Below, piece by piece: positions 8,263 to 16,592 of a DNA stretch of 64,000 nt. The stretch is from assembly GCF_015670405.1 (NCBI RefSeq), contig NZ_JADPBQ010000004.1:1-64000 (forward strand). The letters run 5' to 3'. Made by a program: the position numbers and the translations under genes. How positions within the stretch are numbered: the stretch's first letter is position 1; the number at the start of each line of letters is the position of its first letter. Source of the DNA: Clostridium sp. 1001271B_151109_B4. Its GTDB lineage: Bacteria > Bacillota > Clostridia > Clostridiales > Clostridiaceae. The notes beneath the pieces were generated by a model. The model searched no databases. It saw only the letters and a list, made by a program, of their open reading frames with translations, and was not told the DNA's origin.

Positions 8263-9573
8263 TTAACTAGCCTTGGCAATAGACTTTGTAGTATACGACT
8301 TAATATTAATAGAATAACTCAAAATTATAAATGTTAGCAATTCTGATATAGCTAAACTAATCCATATACCATTCATTCCAAGCAATTTAGATAAAGTAAA
8401 TAATGATATAGGAAGTAATATTATACTTCTGCAACTGCAAAAAATATTAGAAACTTTAGGCATATTTATTGCTTGATAATAAACTGTACTTGTTAAATTA
8501 AACCCAACCATAATAAATGCAATATTTGTTAAATTTAAACCTATATATGCAGAATTAGCTATTTTAATATCTGAAGTAAATATATCTATCATATTTTTCC
8601 CAAATATAAAGCATACAGTCATAAATACTATATTTATTATAAATGCTGATTTCATTGTTATAGAATAAAATTTTAACATTTTTTTTGAATTTTTTGCACC
8701 ATAATTATAACTTAATAATGGCTGTACTCCTATTGATAGACCTAGTAATACCATATAAATATTTGTTGTTATATAATTAATTATTGCAAAAGCTGATAAA
8801 GCTATTTCTCCACCAGTTTTAACTAATGCTAAATTCATAAAGAATATTATTATTGAAAAGCTTACTTCCGCAAAGAAAGATGGAAATCCTATATTAATAA
8901 ATTCCTTTAATATTTTACTTTCTAATTTTATATTTCCAAAAGTTAATATACCTCTCTTCATTATAAAATGAGGTAATAATATCCCTATAGTAACTATTTG
9001 ACCAAGTCCCGTAGCTATTGCAGCACCTTTTATTCCAAGCCCTAATGGGAATATAAATATATAGTCTAAAATTATATTAGTTACCGCGCCTAATAATGTT
9101 GATATCATGGCAAGCCTTGGTCTTCCATCATTTCTAACAAAGCTATTTAATGCAATACCAACTAAATTTGGAATACAAAATAAACTATAATACCTTAAAT
9201 AGGTTGATGCTAAAGGCACCAATGTATCTGTAGCTCCTAATATTCTTACTATATATTTTGAAAATACAACTGCAACTAGACTTATAACTAAACTTATAAT
9301 TAACAAAAACTTAAATACTTGCCTAAATATTTTCACAGCCTTTTCTTTATTATTAGCACCTATATTTTTAGATACTAGATCTCCACCACCTACCGCGAAC
9401 ATAGTTGCTATTCCAAATAGCATTATAGTAAATGGCATAACTATATTAACTGCTGCCAATGCAGAGTCTCCAACACCTTGTCCAACAAAAATTCCATCAA
9501 TTATTGTATATAGAGATGAAACAAACATGGCTAAAGCTGAAGGAACTGCATATTTTAAAAATTCTTTTATCAT
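8263..9573 (-). CDS. MATE family multidrug/cation efflux transporter (MepA-like)
   Basis: 436 residues with about 12 hydrophobic segments in two homologous halves. The N-terminal features YTIIDGIFVGQGVG and the VNIVMPFT region are typical of the MepA branch of MATE drug/sodium antiporters. The second half repeats the pattern (IALSAFAIINYITTNI). It exports organic cations using an ion gradient. It is the first gene of a two-gene operon with the MerR regulator behind it, and is transcribed from the tandem promoters at 9604-9673. Confidence 0.92.
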   Translation of the reverse strand: MIKEFLKYAVPSALAMFVSSLYTIIDGIFVGQGVGDSALAAVNIVMPFTIMLFGIATMFAVGGGDLVSKNIGANNKEKAVKIFRQVFKFLLIISLVISLVAVVFSKYIVRILGATDTLVPLASTYLRYYSLFCIPNLVGIALNSFVRNDGRPRLAMISTLLGAVTNIILDYIFIFPLGLGIKGAAIATGLGQIVTIGILLPHFIMKRGILTFGNIKLESKILKEFINIGFPSFFAEVSFSIIIFFMNLALVKTGGEIALSAFAIINYITTNIYMVLLGLSIGVQPLLSYNYGAKNSKKMLKFYSITMKSAFIINIVFMTVCFIFGKNMIDIFTSDIKIANSAYIGLNLTNIAFIMVGFNLTSTVYYQAINMPKVSNIFCSCRSIILLPISLFTLSKLLGMNGIWISLAISELLTFIILSYSINIKSYTTKSIAKAS

Positions 9574-9603
9574 GATTTTACCTCCATTTTTGTTTCTCTA
9601 ACC

Positions 9604-9673
9604 ATAATAAAGTCTATAGTAACTATAGTGTCAATAGTTATTTATAAAAAGTCTATAGTAACTATAGTGTCAA
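9604..9673 (-). promoter_or_regulatory. Tandem MerR-type promoters of the MATE-MerR operon
   Basis: Read on the minus strand, the proximal promoter is TTGACA (9629-9634), a 19-bp spacer and TATTAT (9604-9609). A second copy upstream is TTGACA (9668-9673), 19 bp and TTTATA (9643-9648). Each spacer holds the perfect dyad CTATAGTTACTATAG (9614-9628, and again 39 bp up). A 19-bp spacer with a dyad inside is the hallmark of promoters activated by MerR proteins through DNA untwisting. Confidence 0.85.
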
Positions 9674-9686
9674 TAGTTATTTATAA
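9609..9686. repeat. Two exact 39-bp direct repeats
   Basis: The 39-bp unit at 9609-9647 is repeated without change at 9648-9686. Each unit carries one -35 box, spacer and MerR operator, so the duplication doubled the promoter/operator region. A related half-site CCTATAGTTT occurs at 9731-9740. Confidence 0.9.
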
Positions 9687-9750
9687 TATGAGTTTATTAT
9701 ATATGCATCATTAAATAAACCATAACCAAACCTATAGTTTAATTATAAAA

Positions 9751-9777
9751 AAACACATACTAAAAATGTATGTGTTT
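9751..9777. terminator. Intrinsic terminator after the nitroreductase gene
   Basis: A perfect 10-bp stem (AAACACATAC with GTATGTGTTT) around a 7-nt loop, preceded by an A run. On the minus strand this gives a terminator for the operon ending at 9807. Confidence 0.8.
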
Positions 9778-9806
9778 ATATATACTAGTGTAGTTATAGC
9801 ACCTAT

Positions 9807-10472
9807 TTAGATATATTCAAAGTTTTCTTTTCCAGCGCCTACTTCAAAGTGATATTTAACTATTCCTAAATCTAACTTACTATAAAATGCAGTTAATGCC
9901 TTAGCATTTACTTTATTTCCATCTAAACTAATAAGAAACTTTTGTTGATTCATAGCCGTAGGGGCTAGAACTGCTGCTTCCATTCCTCTTTTAAACCAAT
10001 CCGGCATATCTCCATTTACCCTACAAAGTTGTTCTATAGGTTTACTTTTATGCGCAACACCTTGATTTTCCCCGTATCCTAAAGCTATTACACAACATAA
10101 TTTTTCTCCATTTTCAATCTTACATATTGTATTACCTTTACTAAAGGTAAGCGCTACCCAACATGTATTCAATCCTAATTGAGTTGCCTTAATAACTATC
10201 TTTTCACCATAATATCCACACTTTTCATAAAAGTCATTGCCTTTCTTGCCTACTATAGCAATGTAGTTTCTAACATTGTTAAACTTGCCATAATGAGCCA
10301 TAAAACTATCAAAAGCTCTAGGCTCATCTGTACATAACTGAATATTTAAATTTCCTTCTTTATTACACTGATCAATAGTCTCTAATAACTCACTTTTAAT
10401 ATTTTCATCAATCTTCCTATCAGTATATCTACGAACCGAATGACGATTATTAATTGCCTCAATAATATTCAT
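9807..10472 (-). CDS. Nitroreductase family protein
   Basis: 221 residues of the FMN-dependent nitroreductase fold. The N-terminal AINNRHSVRRYTDRKI motif supplies the Arg residues that bind the FMN phosphate. The region AVLAPTAMNQQKF near residue 175 matches the second-domain Pro/Gln motif seen in the "putative TM nitroreductase" group. It probably reduces nitro compounds, quinones or flavins with NAD(P)H. It is the last gene of a three-gene set (30-bp gap to the ArsR regulator), which suggests a response to an electrophile or oxidant. Confidence 0.88.
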   Translation of the reverse strand: MNIIEAINNRHSVRRYTDRKIDENIKSELLETIDQCNKEGNLNIQLCTDEPRAFDSFMAHYGKFNNVRNYIAIVGKKGNDFYEKCGYYGEKIVIKATQLGLNTCWVALTFSKGNTICKIENGEKLCCVIALGYGENQGVAHKSKPIEQLCRVNGDMPDWFKRGMEAAVLAPTAMNQQKFLISLDGNKVNAKALTAFYSKLDLGIVKYHFEVGAGKENFEYI

Positions 10473-10502
10473 AATTAATCTCCCTCACTTATTAATATAT
10501 TC

Positions 10503-10895
10503 TTATATAAAATCCTTATTTGATTCTATTTCTATTTGGCTTTTCGAACATTCCTTTTCTGATATCTCATCAACTATTTCATTTATTTTAGCAAACAAAT
10601 TTCCAAGATGCTTCCATATAGTTTCTTCTGCACTTACATAATAATAATTTTTAGTACCTTCTCTATACATACCTACTATTCCAGCCTCTTTTAATATTCG
10701 TAAATGATGTGATACTGCTGGCCTTGAAAGATGTGTTTTTTCTGTTATTTCCCCTACCCTTATTCCGTGAACTTCACTTTCAAGCAATGCTATTATAATT
10801 TGCTGCCTAGTTTCATCTCCTAAAGCTACAAAAGCCTTTTGGCATGCTTTTAACTCTTCAGCAAGTTCTAACCTCACTTCATGGCATTTTTTCAT
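10503..10895 (-). CDS. ArsR family transcriptional regulator
   Basis: 130 residues with a central winged helix: ALGDETRQQIIIALLE, then RVGEITEKTHLSRPAVSHHLRILK as the helix-turn-helix, and a wing with GTKNYYYV. The N-terminus has one Cys (residue 4) and the C-terminus another (CSKS), but the classic ELCVCDL metal site is absent. The inducer may therefore not be arsenic-type metal. It lies 30 bp after the metallo-hydrolase gene and 30 bp before the nitroreductase gene. It likely represses this operon through the palindrome at 11823-11848. Confidence 0.9.
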   Translation of the reverse strand: MKKCHEVRLELAEELKACQKAFVALGDETRQQIIIALLESEVHGIRVGEITEKTHLSRPAVSHHLRILKEAGIVGMYREGTKNYYYVSAEETIWKHLGNLFAKINEIVDEISEKECSKSQIEIESNKDFI

Positions 10896-10925
10896 ATGCT
10901 TACCTCTCCCCTTCTTAATATTTTT

Positions 10926-11747
10926 TTATAAAACCACTATTTCATCTTTAACCTTTGGATCATGTGTTGCAAATACTCCTACACACTCTTTTTTGTGAGC
11001 CATATTCCTAATCCATTTTAAAGATGTTATCATATCCTCTTTATTAACTAATGGCCCTGGTATACGTAGATTCTCCCATGAATCCTTGGCATACCCACAA
11101 TCACCTGTAATTAAAATAAATTTATCGTTATTTTTTACCATAACTACAATATTTCCTTGAGTATGTCCCTTCGCATCTATTAATAATACAGTTCCATCCC
11201 CAAATACATCATATGCTTTATTAAATGGCCCATATTCTGAGTATTCCATTGAAAAACCTTCTATATTTATTCCATTCCAAAATCTTTTATAATATCTAAC
11301 ATTTCCTTTTCTTATCGCCTCTAACTCTTCTTTCGATATCATAATTCTTTTAGCATCCTTAACTAATTCTAATCCGCTTGCATGATCACAATCCATATGA
11401 GTTAAGAATACATAATCTAAATCTTTAGGCTCTATATTTAATTTTTTAAGCTGTTCATTTATAGCTTCTCCTTCTGGTAATCTAGGCTTACTTGCCATAT
11501 ATAATAATGGAGATAAATGCTTTATAGGTTTATTTCTAACATCTGTATGCCATCCAGTATCTATTAATATATTCCCTTTTGGATGCTCTATTAAATAAGC
11601 AGTAACTGGCAACCATACTCGCAACTTTTTACTCCTGCCAATCCCTGTATATGCTATGGGATTTTTAGATACATCCCTAAAAGGAACTGCAGGATCAACC
11701 CCAACTTCACCACAATTCAATATATTAATTTTTATTTTCTCTTTCAT
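10926..11747 (-). CDS. Metallo-beta-lactamase-fold hydrolase (lactonase-like)
   Basis: 273 residues resembling the N-acyl-homoserine-lactonase branch of the MBL superfamily: an N-terminal lid region, then NILIDTGWH, the metal motif THMDCDHASG (about residue 117), GHTQGN, TGDCGY and a final ATHDP. The second His of the usual HxHxDH motif is Asp here (H-x-D-x-D-H), which still allows a binuclear site. The substrate is unknown. First gene of the operon with ArsR and nitroreductase. Confidence 0.85.
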   Translation of the reverse strand: MKEKIKINILNCGEVGVDPAVPFRDVSKNPIAYTGIGRSKKLRVWLPVTAYLIEHPKGNILIDTGWHTDVRNKPIKHLSPLLYMASKPRLPEGEAINEQLKKLNIEPKDLDYVFLTHMDCDHASGLELVKDAKRIMISKEELEAIRKGNVRYYKRFWNGINIEGFSMEYSEYGPFNKAYDVFGDGTVLLIDAKGHTQGNIVVMVKNNDKFILITGDCGYAKDSWENLRIPGPLVNKEDMITSLKWIRNMAHKKECVGVFATHDPKVKDEIVVL

Positions 11748-11822
11748 AATTGTATTTCCTCACCACATTCTTTCTTTTATTTTATTGATACCAATAAATT
11801 TTTATTTATATTTTCTATAGTT

Positions 11823-11848
11823 TAATTGTTTATATTTTTAAACAATTA
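11823..11848. promoter_or_regulatory. Palindrome upstream of the lactonase-ArsR-nitroreductase operon
   Basis: Perfect 10-bp arms TAATTGTTTA and TAAACAATTA with a 6-bp AT spacer, 76 bp before the start of the first gene. The size and AT-rich arms are compatible with an ArsR dimer operator. Assignment is by position only. Confidence 0.45.
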
Positions 11849-11952
11849 TATCACTAATATCTTTCTATTGTTCAATGGTAAAGAAAATCCATACCATTAT
11901 CTTAAATACATAATAGTAGCATTTTCATATTTTTTTAAATTAGCAAATTAGT

Positions 11953-11982
11953 AACCCGTGCAGATAATCTGCACAGGTTTTT
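11953..11982. terminator. GC-rich hairpin with T-run
   Basis: GTGCAG (11958-11963) pairs with CTGCAC (11969-11974), extended by AACC/GGTT and followed by a T-run on the plus strand. It abuts the 3' end of the GH32 remnant and was probably the terminator of that lost gene. Confidence 0.6.
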
Positions 11983-11983
11983 A

Positions 11984-12280
11984 CTAATAACTAAAATTAA
12001 ATTTCCATAAATCAATATCTATATTTGCTTGTCCATTAGCAAATATAGCAACACCTTTACTTTCTTCTTTTGTAAATATCCTTGAAGTAAATACCTCTTC
12101 TCCATCATTAACAAATATCTCAACTGAAGAAACATCTACAAATATTTACACTTTTAAATTCTTTTCATTATATTCGCATTTTCTTTCTGTACCATATTCT
12201 GTCGAAAATACTTCTCCTGATTTACTTCTATCTAATACTAACTTTTTATTTTCTATACTGTCTACTATAAAGGGAGCATA
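11984..12280 (-). pseudogene. C-terminal remnant of a GH32 sucrose-6-phosphate hydrolase
   Basis: Conceptual translation of the minus strand gives about 95 residues ending in a GH32 C-terminal beta-sandwich pattern: VDSIENKKLVLDRSKSGEVF, then SVEIFVNDGEEVF, then GVAIFANGQANI and LWKFN. This is the same pattern as the C-terminus of the intact enzyme at 26074-27501 (SLEIFLNNGEEVFSTRIYN). A TAA lies in frame in the middle (after NLKV), and the catalytic domain is missing. So this is the decayed tail of a second scrB-like gene. It is too short and broken to be in an ordinary ORF list. Confidence 0.75.
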
Positions 12281-12322
12281 TCATTATCATAGTTTTATAT
12301 TTTACTAGAATATTAAATTATA

Positions 12323-12367
12323 TGGTTTTCAAAACCACTTGACATCTTATGCCAATTTTTTTAAAAT
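12323..12367 (+). promoter_or_regulatory. Promoter and 15-bp palindrome upstream of the sensor kinase
   Basis: TTGACA (12339-12344), a 17-bp spacer and TAAAAT (12362-12367) make a good sigma-A promoter 50 bp before the kinase start. The perfect palindrome TGGTTTTCAAAACCA (12323-12337) ends one base before the -35 box, so a bound factor could control the promoter. Given the adjacent GH32 remnant, it may be a leftover sugar-repressor operator. Confidence 0.6.
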
Positions 12368-12416
12368 ATTACTAGACAAAACATTAACAATTTTATATGA
12401 GGAGCTTTGTATATTT

Positions 12417-15400
12417 ATGAATATAAAAAAAATAATTTTATTTATTACACTACTTTTAATATCTATAAATATACCTACACTAGTTCATTCATCTGAACTT
12501 ATGTTCAATAATCTGATGGCATCAAATGCTTTATCACAAACTTCAATAAATTATATATATCAGGATAGTTCAGATTATATTTGGATTGGTACTAAAAATG
12601 GATTGAATAGATATAATGGCTTTGAATTCGAAATTTATAACAAAGGTTTTAGTGAGAAACGAAATATTGTTGATAGCTATATTACATGTTTAAATGAAGA
12701 TTTAAACAATAATTTATGGGTAGGAACTCTTGATGGTTTAAGTAAAATTAATTTAAAAACTGAGGAAATAAGTAATTACACTATAAATAATAGTTCATTG
12801 TCATCAAATACAATTATGGATATCAAAATTAACAATCACGGTGATATTATAATTGCTACATCAAATGGATTAAATATCTATGATGATACTAATGATAATT
12901 TTCTTTCTTTAATAAAGGAAGATTTTGAACTTTCATCTTCAAAGATACTCTCTATAGAATTTTATAATGATAATGAAATTTATATGATATCAAACAATTA
13001 TCTTTTAAAATATGATATGATAAATAACCAATATAGCATCGTTAAATCTTTAATTAAAGATACTATTTTTACAACTTTATCATTATATGAAAGTACTCTA
13101 TACTTAGGAACCGAATCTGATGGTATATATACATATAATATTAAAACTGGAGAAATGACTAATAAACATAAGTTATATATTAATGGCGATAGTGGTTCTT
13201 CATATACTGTTAAACATATTTATATTGATAATACAGGAATTTATATTGCCTCAACTAATGGTATATATATATTGGGAGAAAAAGACTCCCAAATGCATTT
13301 TACAAATAATCCATATGATGAATATTCATTACTTGATAATAATGTATCTTATATTATGAAAGATTCTAGTGGATTGTTATGGATAGGTACATTTTCTGGA
13401 ATAAACACAGTAGATTTTAATTTGGGAATAAGTTACTATAATAATCTTATAGTTGACCCAAATTTGAAAAATAACATTATAGTTGGTACATATGAAGATG
13501 TTAATGAAAATCTATGGCTTGGAGTTTATGGAAATGGTATCAGTATATGTAATAAGGAAAATGATACTTTTATACAATTAAATACTAAAACTGATAATAA
13601 ATTAAACTCTGATACTATTTGGGATATAAAGGGTAATGAAAAATATGTCTTTGCTACATCTTCTGTTGGACTAAATATTATTAATATAGAAACTTTAGAA
13701 ATACAAAATTTATTAGAAAACAAATTTTGCCACACTTTATATGTAGATGGAGATTATCTATGGGTTGGAACTATAGGTGGTTTTGATATTATTGATCTAA
13801 ATGACTTTAGCATAAAAAGTATTAACAAATTACTTGCTGAAAATAATATAAATATTACCTTAGGCGGGCCTATTTTTAAAGATTCGCATGGCACTTATTG
13901 GCTTGGCGGAGCACGTAAAGGAGGATTGATACAATTTAATCCTAATAATAACGCTGTAACACTCTTCAAATATGATGAACTTGAAAATAGTATTTCTGAT
14001 AATGCTATTTTATCAATTTCTGAAGATTCTAAAGGAAATTTATGGTTTGGTACTGAAAGTGGTCTGAATAAATATAATAGGTTAACTGAAGAATTTGAAA
14101 TATACTCCGTAGAAGATGGCCTTTCTAATAATACTATTTATGGCATCATTCCCTCTAATAATAAAATATGGATAAGTACAAATTCAGGGATAAACTGTTT
14201 AGAATTTAAAAATGATCAATTAATAAATGTAAAAAAATATTTAACCGATATAGAATTTTCTGTAAACTCATTTTTAAAAACTAAGACCGGAAAATATATT
14301 TTGGGATCAATTAATGGTATATACCTTATAGATCCAATTATTATAGAAAAAGATATATCTTCTCCTGTAATACACTTTGATTCTGTGTCTATAAATGGAA
14401 TAGAGATATATGACTTAGATAATATTTCTATGGATTATAAAGATAGTTCTATTACTGTGAAGTTATTTACTAATATTTATAACAATATGCAGAATGTCGA
14501 TTTTTATTATCGTATAAATAATGATAAATGGACATTAATGAATGGTAATAAAATTACACTCTCAAACTTAACTGATAAAAAATATAATATAGATTTTATA
14601 GCCCAAAACTTTTATGGAAATAATAGTGAAATTAAAAATATTTCTTTTTATGTAAATCCACCATTTTGGAAAAGTAAAATTTTTAAATTTATTTATTTTC
14701 TACTCTTCTTTTTAGTTATAATATATGTTTCATTAAAAATAGCACACTTGAAGAATGCCATTAATCTAAAAAATAAACAATTAGCAAAGAAAATAAAAGA
14801 AAAAAATGAACTTCTTCAGAGAAATATTGAATTAGAAAAACGTAAAAATAATTACTTGATAAATATGTCACATGAACTTAGAACTCCACTAAATGTTATA
14901 GGTGCAACTCAACAATTAATAGTTAATCTTAATAAATCAGGTGGTATTTCGTCAAAAGATCTATCAAGATACATGAAGATAAATGATAATAATTTAAAAA
15001 GACTTCTAAATATTATTAATGATTTAATTGATTCTTCTAAAATAAATGAAGGTTTTTATGTCCTTCTTCTAGAAGAAAAAGATATTATATACGTAGTTGA
15101 AGAGGCTGCTTTATCATTAAAGAGTTTAGCCGAAGAAAAAGAAATAGACCTTATTATCGATACAAATACAGAAGATTGTATTATGAAATTTGACCCAACT
15201 GCTATTGAAAGATGTATTGTAAATATTGTTGGTAATGCTATAAAATTTACGGACTCTCATGGTAAAATACTTGTTAATATATTTAATTCACATGATATAT
15301 TAACTATAGAAATAAGTGATACTGGTAGTGGAATAGCACCTGAAAAAATAGATAGTATATTTGATAGGTTTAGTCAAGTTGTAAATTCAAAAAGAGAAGT

Positions 15401-15554
15401 ATCAAAAGGTAGCGGATTAGGACTTACTATCACAAAAGGATTAATCGAACTCCATGGCGGAGATATTAGTGTTGTAAGTGAATTAGGCAAAGGGACAACA
15501 TTCACAATAAAATTACCCAAAAGTAATGATGAGACTGTAGATAATTTTGTGTAA
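12417..15554 (+). CDS. Sensor histidine kinase with a double Reg_prop beta-propeller
   Basis: The ORF extends 26 codons further up, but the ATG at 12417 follows GAGGAG and begins a signal peptide (MNIKKIILFITLLLISINI), giving 1045 residues. About 13 propeller blades follow, each with a W/Y-I/L-G-T-x-x-G-L-N/D pattern, probably two seven-bladed propellers. Then come a Y_Y_Y domain (about 640-740) and a membrane helix (about 756-776). The cytoplasmic kinase has the H-box MSHELRTPLN with His near 819, the N-box NIVGNAIKF near 936, DTGSGI near 968 and a GSGLGL G2 box. This resembles the hybrid sugar sensors of Bacteroidota but has no receiver or DNA-binding domain. No response regulator gene is nearby. 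Confidence 0.93.
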   Translation: MNIKKIILFITLLLISINIPTLVHSSELMFNNLMASNALSQTSINYIYQDSSDYIWIGTKNGLNRYNGFEFEIYNKGFSEKRNIVDSYITCLNEDLNNNLWVGTLDGLSKINLKTEEISNYTINNSSLSSNTIMDIKINNHGDIIIATSNGLNIYDDTNDNFLSLIKEDFELSSSKILSIEFYNDNEIYMISNNYLLKYDMINNQYSIVKSLIKDTIFTTLSLYESTLYLGTESDGIYTYNIKTGEMTNKHKLYINGDSGSSYTVKHIYIDNTGIYIASTNGIYILGEKDSQMHFTNNPYDEYSLLDNNVSYIMKDSSGLLWIGTFSGINTVDFNLGISYYNNLIVDPNLKNNIIVGTYEDVNENLWLGVYGNGISICNKENDTFIQLNTKTDNKLNSDTIWDIKGNEKYVFATSSVGLNIINIETLEIQNLLENKFCHTLYVDGDYLWVGTIGGFDIIDLNDFSIKSINKLLAENNINITLGGPIFKDSHGTYWLGGARKGGLIQFNPNNNAVTLFKYDELENSISDNAILSISEDSKGNLWFGTESGLNKYNRLTEEFEIYSVEDGLSNNTIYGIIPSNNKIWISTNSGINCLEFKNDQLINVKKYLTDIEFSVNSFLKTKTGKYILGSINGIYLIDPIIIEKDISSPVIHFDSVSINGIEIYDLDNISMDYKDSSITVKLFTNIYNNMQNVDFYYRINNDKWTLMNGNKITLSNLTDKKYNIDFIAQNFYGNNSEIKNISFYVNPPFWKSKIFKFIYFLLFFLVIIYVSLKIAHLKNAINLKNKQLAKKIKEKNELLQRNIELEKRKNNYLINMSHELRTPLNVIGATQQLIVNLNKSGGISSKDLSRYMKINDNNLKRLLNIINDLIDSSKINEGFYVLLLEEKDIIYVVEEAALSLKSLAEEKEIDLIIDTNTEDCIMKFDPTAIERCIVNIVGNAIKFTDSHGKILVNIFNSHDILTIEISDTGSGIAPEKIDSIFDRFSQVVNSKREVSKGSGLGLTITKGLIELHGGDISVVSELGKGTTFTIKLPKSNDETVDNFV

Positions 15555-15660
15555 TATAGTTTCTTATAAATCAAATATTACTGGAAACTTTTATCTCCAT
15601 TAAAATTTTCCAAAGCTTATATGTTATATTATTCTAAATCTAAAATCTAATCATACAATA

Positions 15661-15702
15661 AAAAGCCCTCGACAACACATTCTGTATTGTCGAGGGCTTC
15701 AT
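15661..15702 (-). terminator. Strong intrinsic terminator, minus orientation
   Basis: A perfect 12-bp stem AGCCCTCGACAA / TTGTCGAGGGCT (15664-15675 with 15687-15698) with an 11-nt loop. The T-run lies on the minus strand, so it ends transcripts of the ABC importer operon and the PIN remnant. It also lies about 110 bp after the kinase stop. Confidence 0.85.
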
Positions 15703-15756
15703 GTGCAAAGTTCAGTGTGTAGACAACATTATTAATAAAATTTAGTGTGATTTATC

Positions 15757-15939
15757 TTAAGCGGTTATTATCTTAATGTTATTTGAAAGTTTTAAAAAAT
15801 CTTTATCATTTATAATAATTTTAATATTATTATCCTCACATAATTGTGCAAAATACTTATCATTAAAATCAAAATTCTTATCAGCAATTAATATTTTGCT
15901 CATATCTACACTATTAAAATTATCATTTAATTCAACCAC
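15757..15939 (-). pseudogene. C-terminal remnant of a PIN-domain (VapC-like) protein
   Basis: The 60-codon frame has the end-of-domain pattern of PIN nucleases: FNDKYFAQLCEDNNIKIIIN, then D-K-D-F and NIKIITA. The N-terminal half with the first two acidic active-site residues is missing, and an in-frame stop lies 12 bases before the GTG. It sits directly behind the ABC ATPase gene. Alternatively it is a short unrelated ORF. Confidence 0.45.
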
Positions 15940-15962
15940 AATTAATATTTATAGAAAATTTT

Positions 15963-16592
15963 TTATACTGCTATTTCTTCTTTTTTATTTAATTTAGGTA
16001 ATTCTATAATTCTATCACACACTCTATTGGCTAATTCAATGTTATGTGTAACTACAAGCATACCCAATTCATTCTCTTGCGAGATTTTTAAAAGAAAATT
16101 CCATATTTGAGCTTGAGTTATAACATCAAGCATAGTACTTATCTCATCACAAACTAAAAATTTTGTTTCTGGACCTAGAACTCTTGCTATGCAAAATCTT
16201 TGTAACTCTCCACCGGACAATTCATTTGGCCATCTATTAAACCAAGACTTTTCTATACCCATCTCTTGCAAAATATTATTATCAACTTCCCATGCTTCAT
16301 TTAATATTTTTGCCATTTTCCATCTTGGGTTAACTGACTTTTCAGGATGTTGATAAATCATTTGAATTGGGCAATATACATTCTTCGGAAGTGGCTTGCC
16401 ATCCCATAGAATTTCACCCCTTTCTGGCTTTATATATCCAGATATTATTTTAGCTAAGGTACTTTTTCCATATCCCGATGGACCAACTAATGCAACTCTT
16501 TCCTTTGAATCTATAGTAAAGCTAACATCTTCAAGTATCCAAGGAGAACTTTTATTGTAACGATAACTTACATTTTTAACTTCAAGTAGCAT
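15963..16592 (-). CDS. ABC transporter ATP-binding protein (NikE/OppF-type)
   Basis: 209 residues with Walker A GPSGYGKSTL (about residue 37), Q-loop QMIYQHP, signature LSGGELQR (about 125), Walker B FLVCDEIS and the switch His in VVTHN. It is shorter than usual family members because the C-terminal oligopeptide-binding extension is missing. That fits NikE-like second ATPases. It overlaps the other ATPase gene by 11 bp. It powers the importer encoded by the next four genes upstream. Confidence 0.88.
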   Translation of the reverse strand: MLLEVKNVSYRYNKSSPWILEDVSFTIDSKERVALVGPSGYGKSTLAKIISGYIKPERGEILWDGKPLPKNVYCPIQMIYQHPEKSVNPRWKMAKILNEAWEVDNNILQEMGIEKSWFNRWPNELSGGELQRFCIARVLGPETKFLVCDEISTMLDVITQAQIWNFLLKISQENELGMLVVTHNIELANRVCDRIIELPKLNKKEEIAV

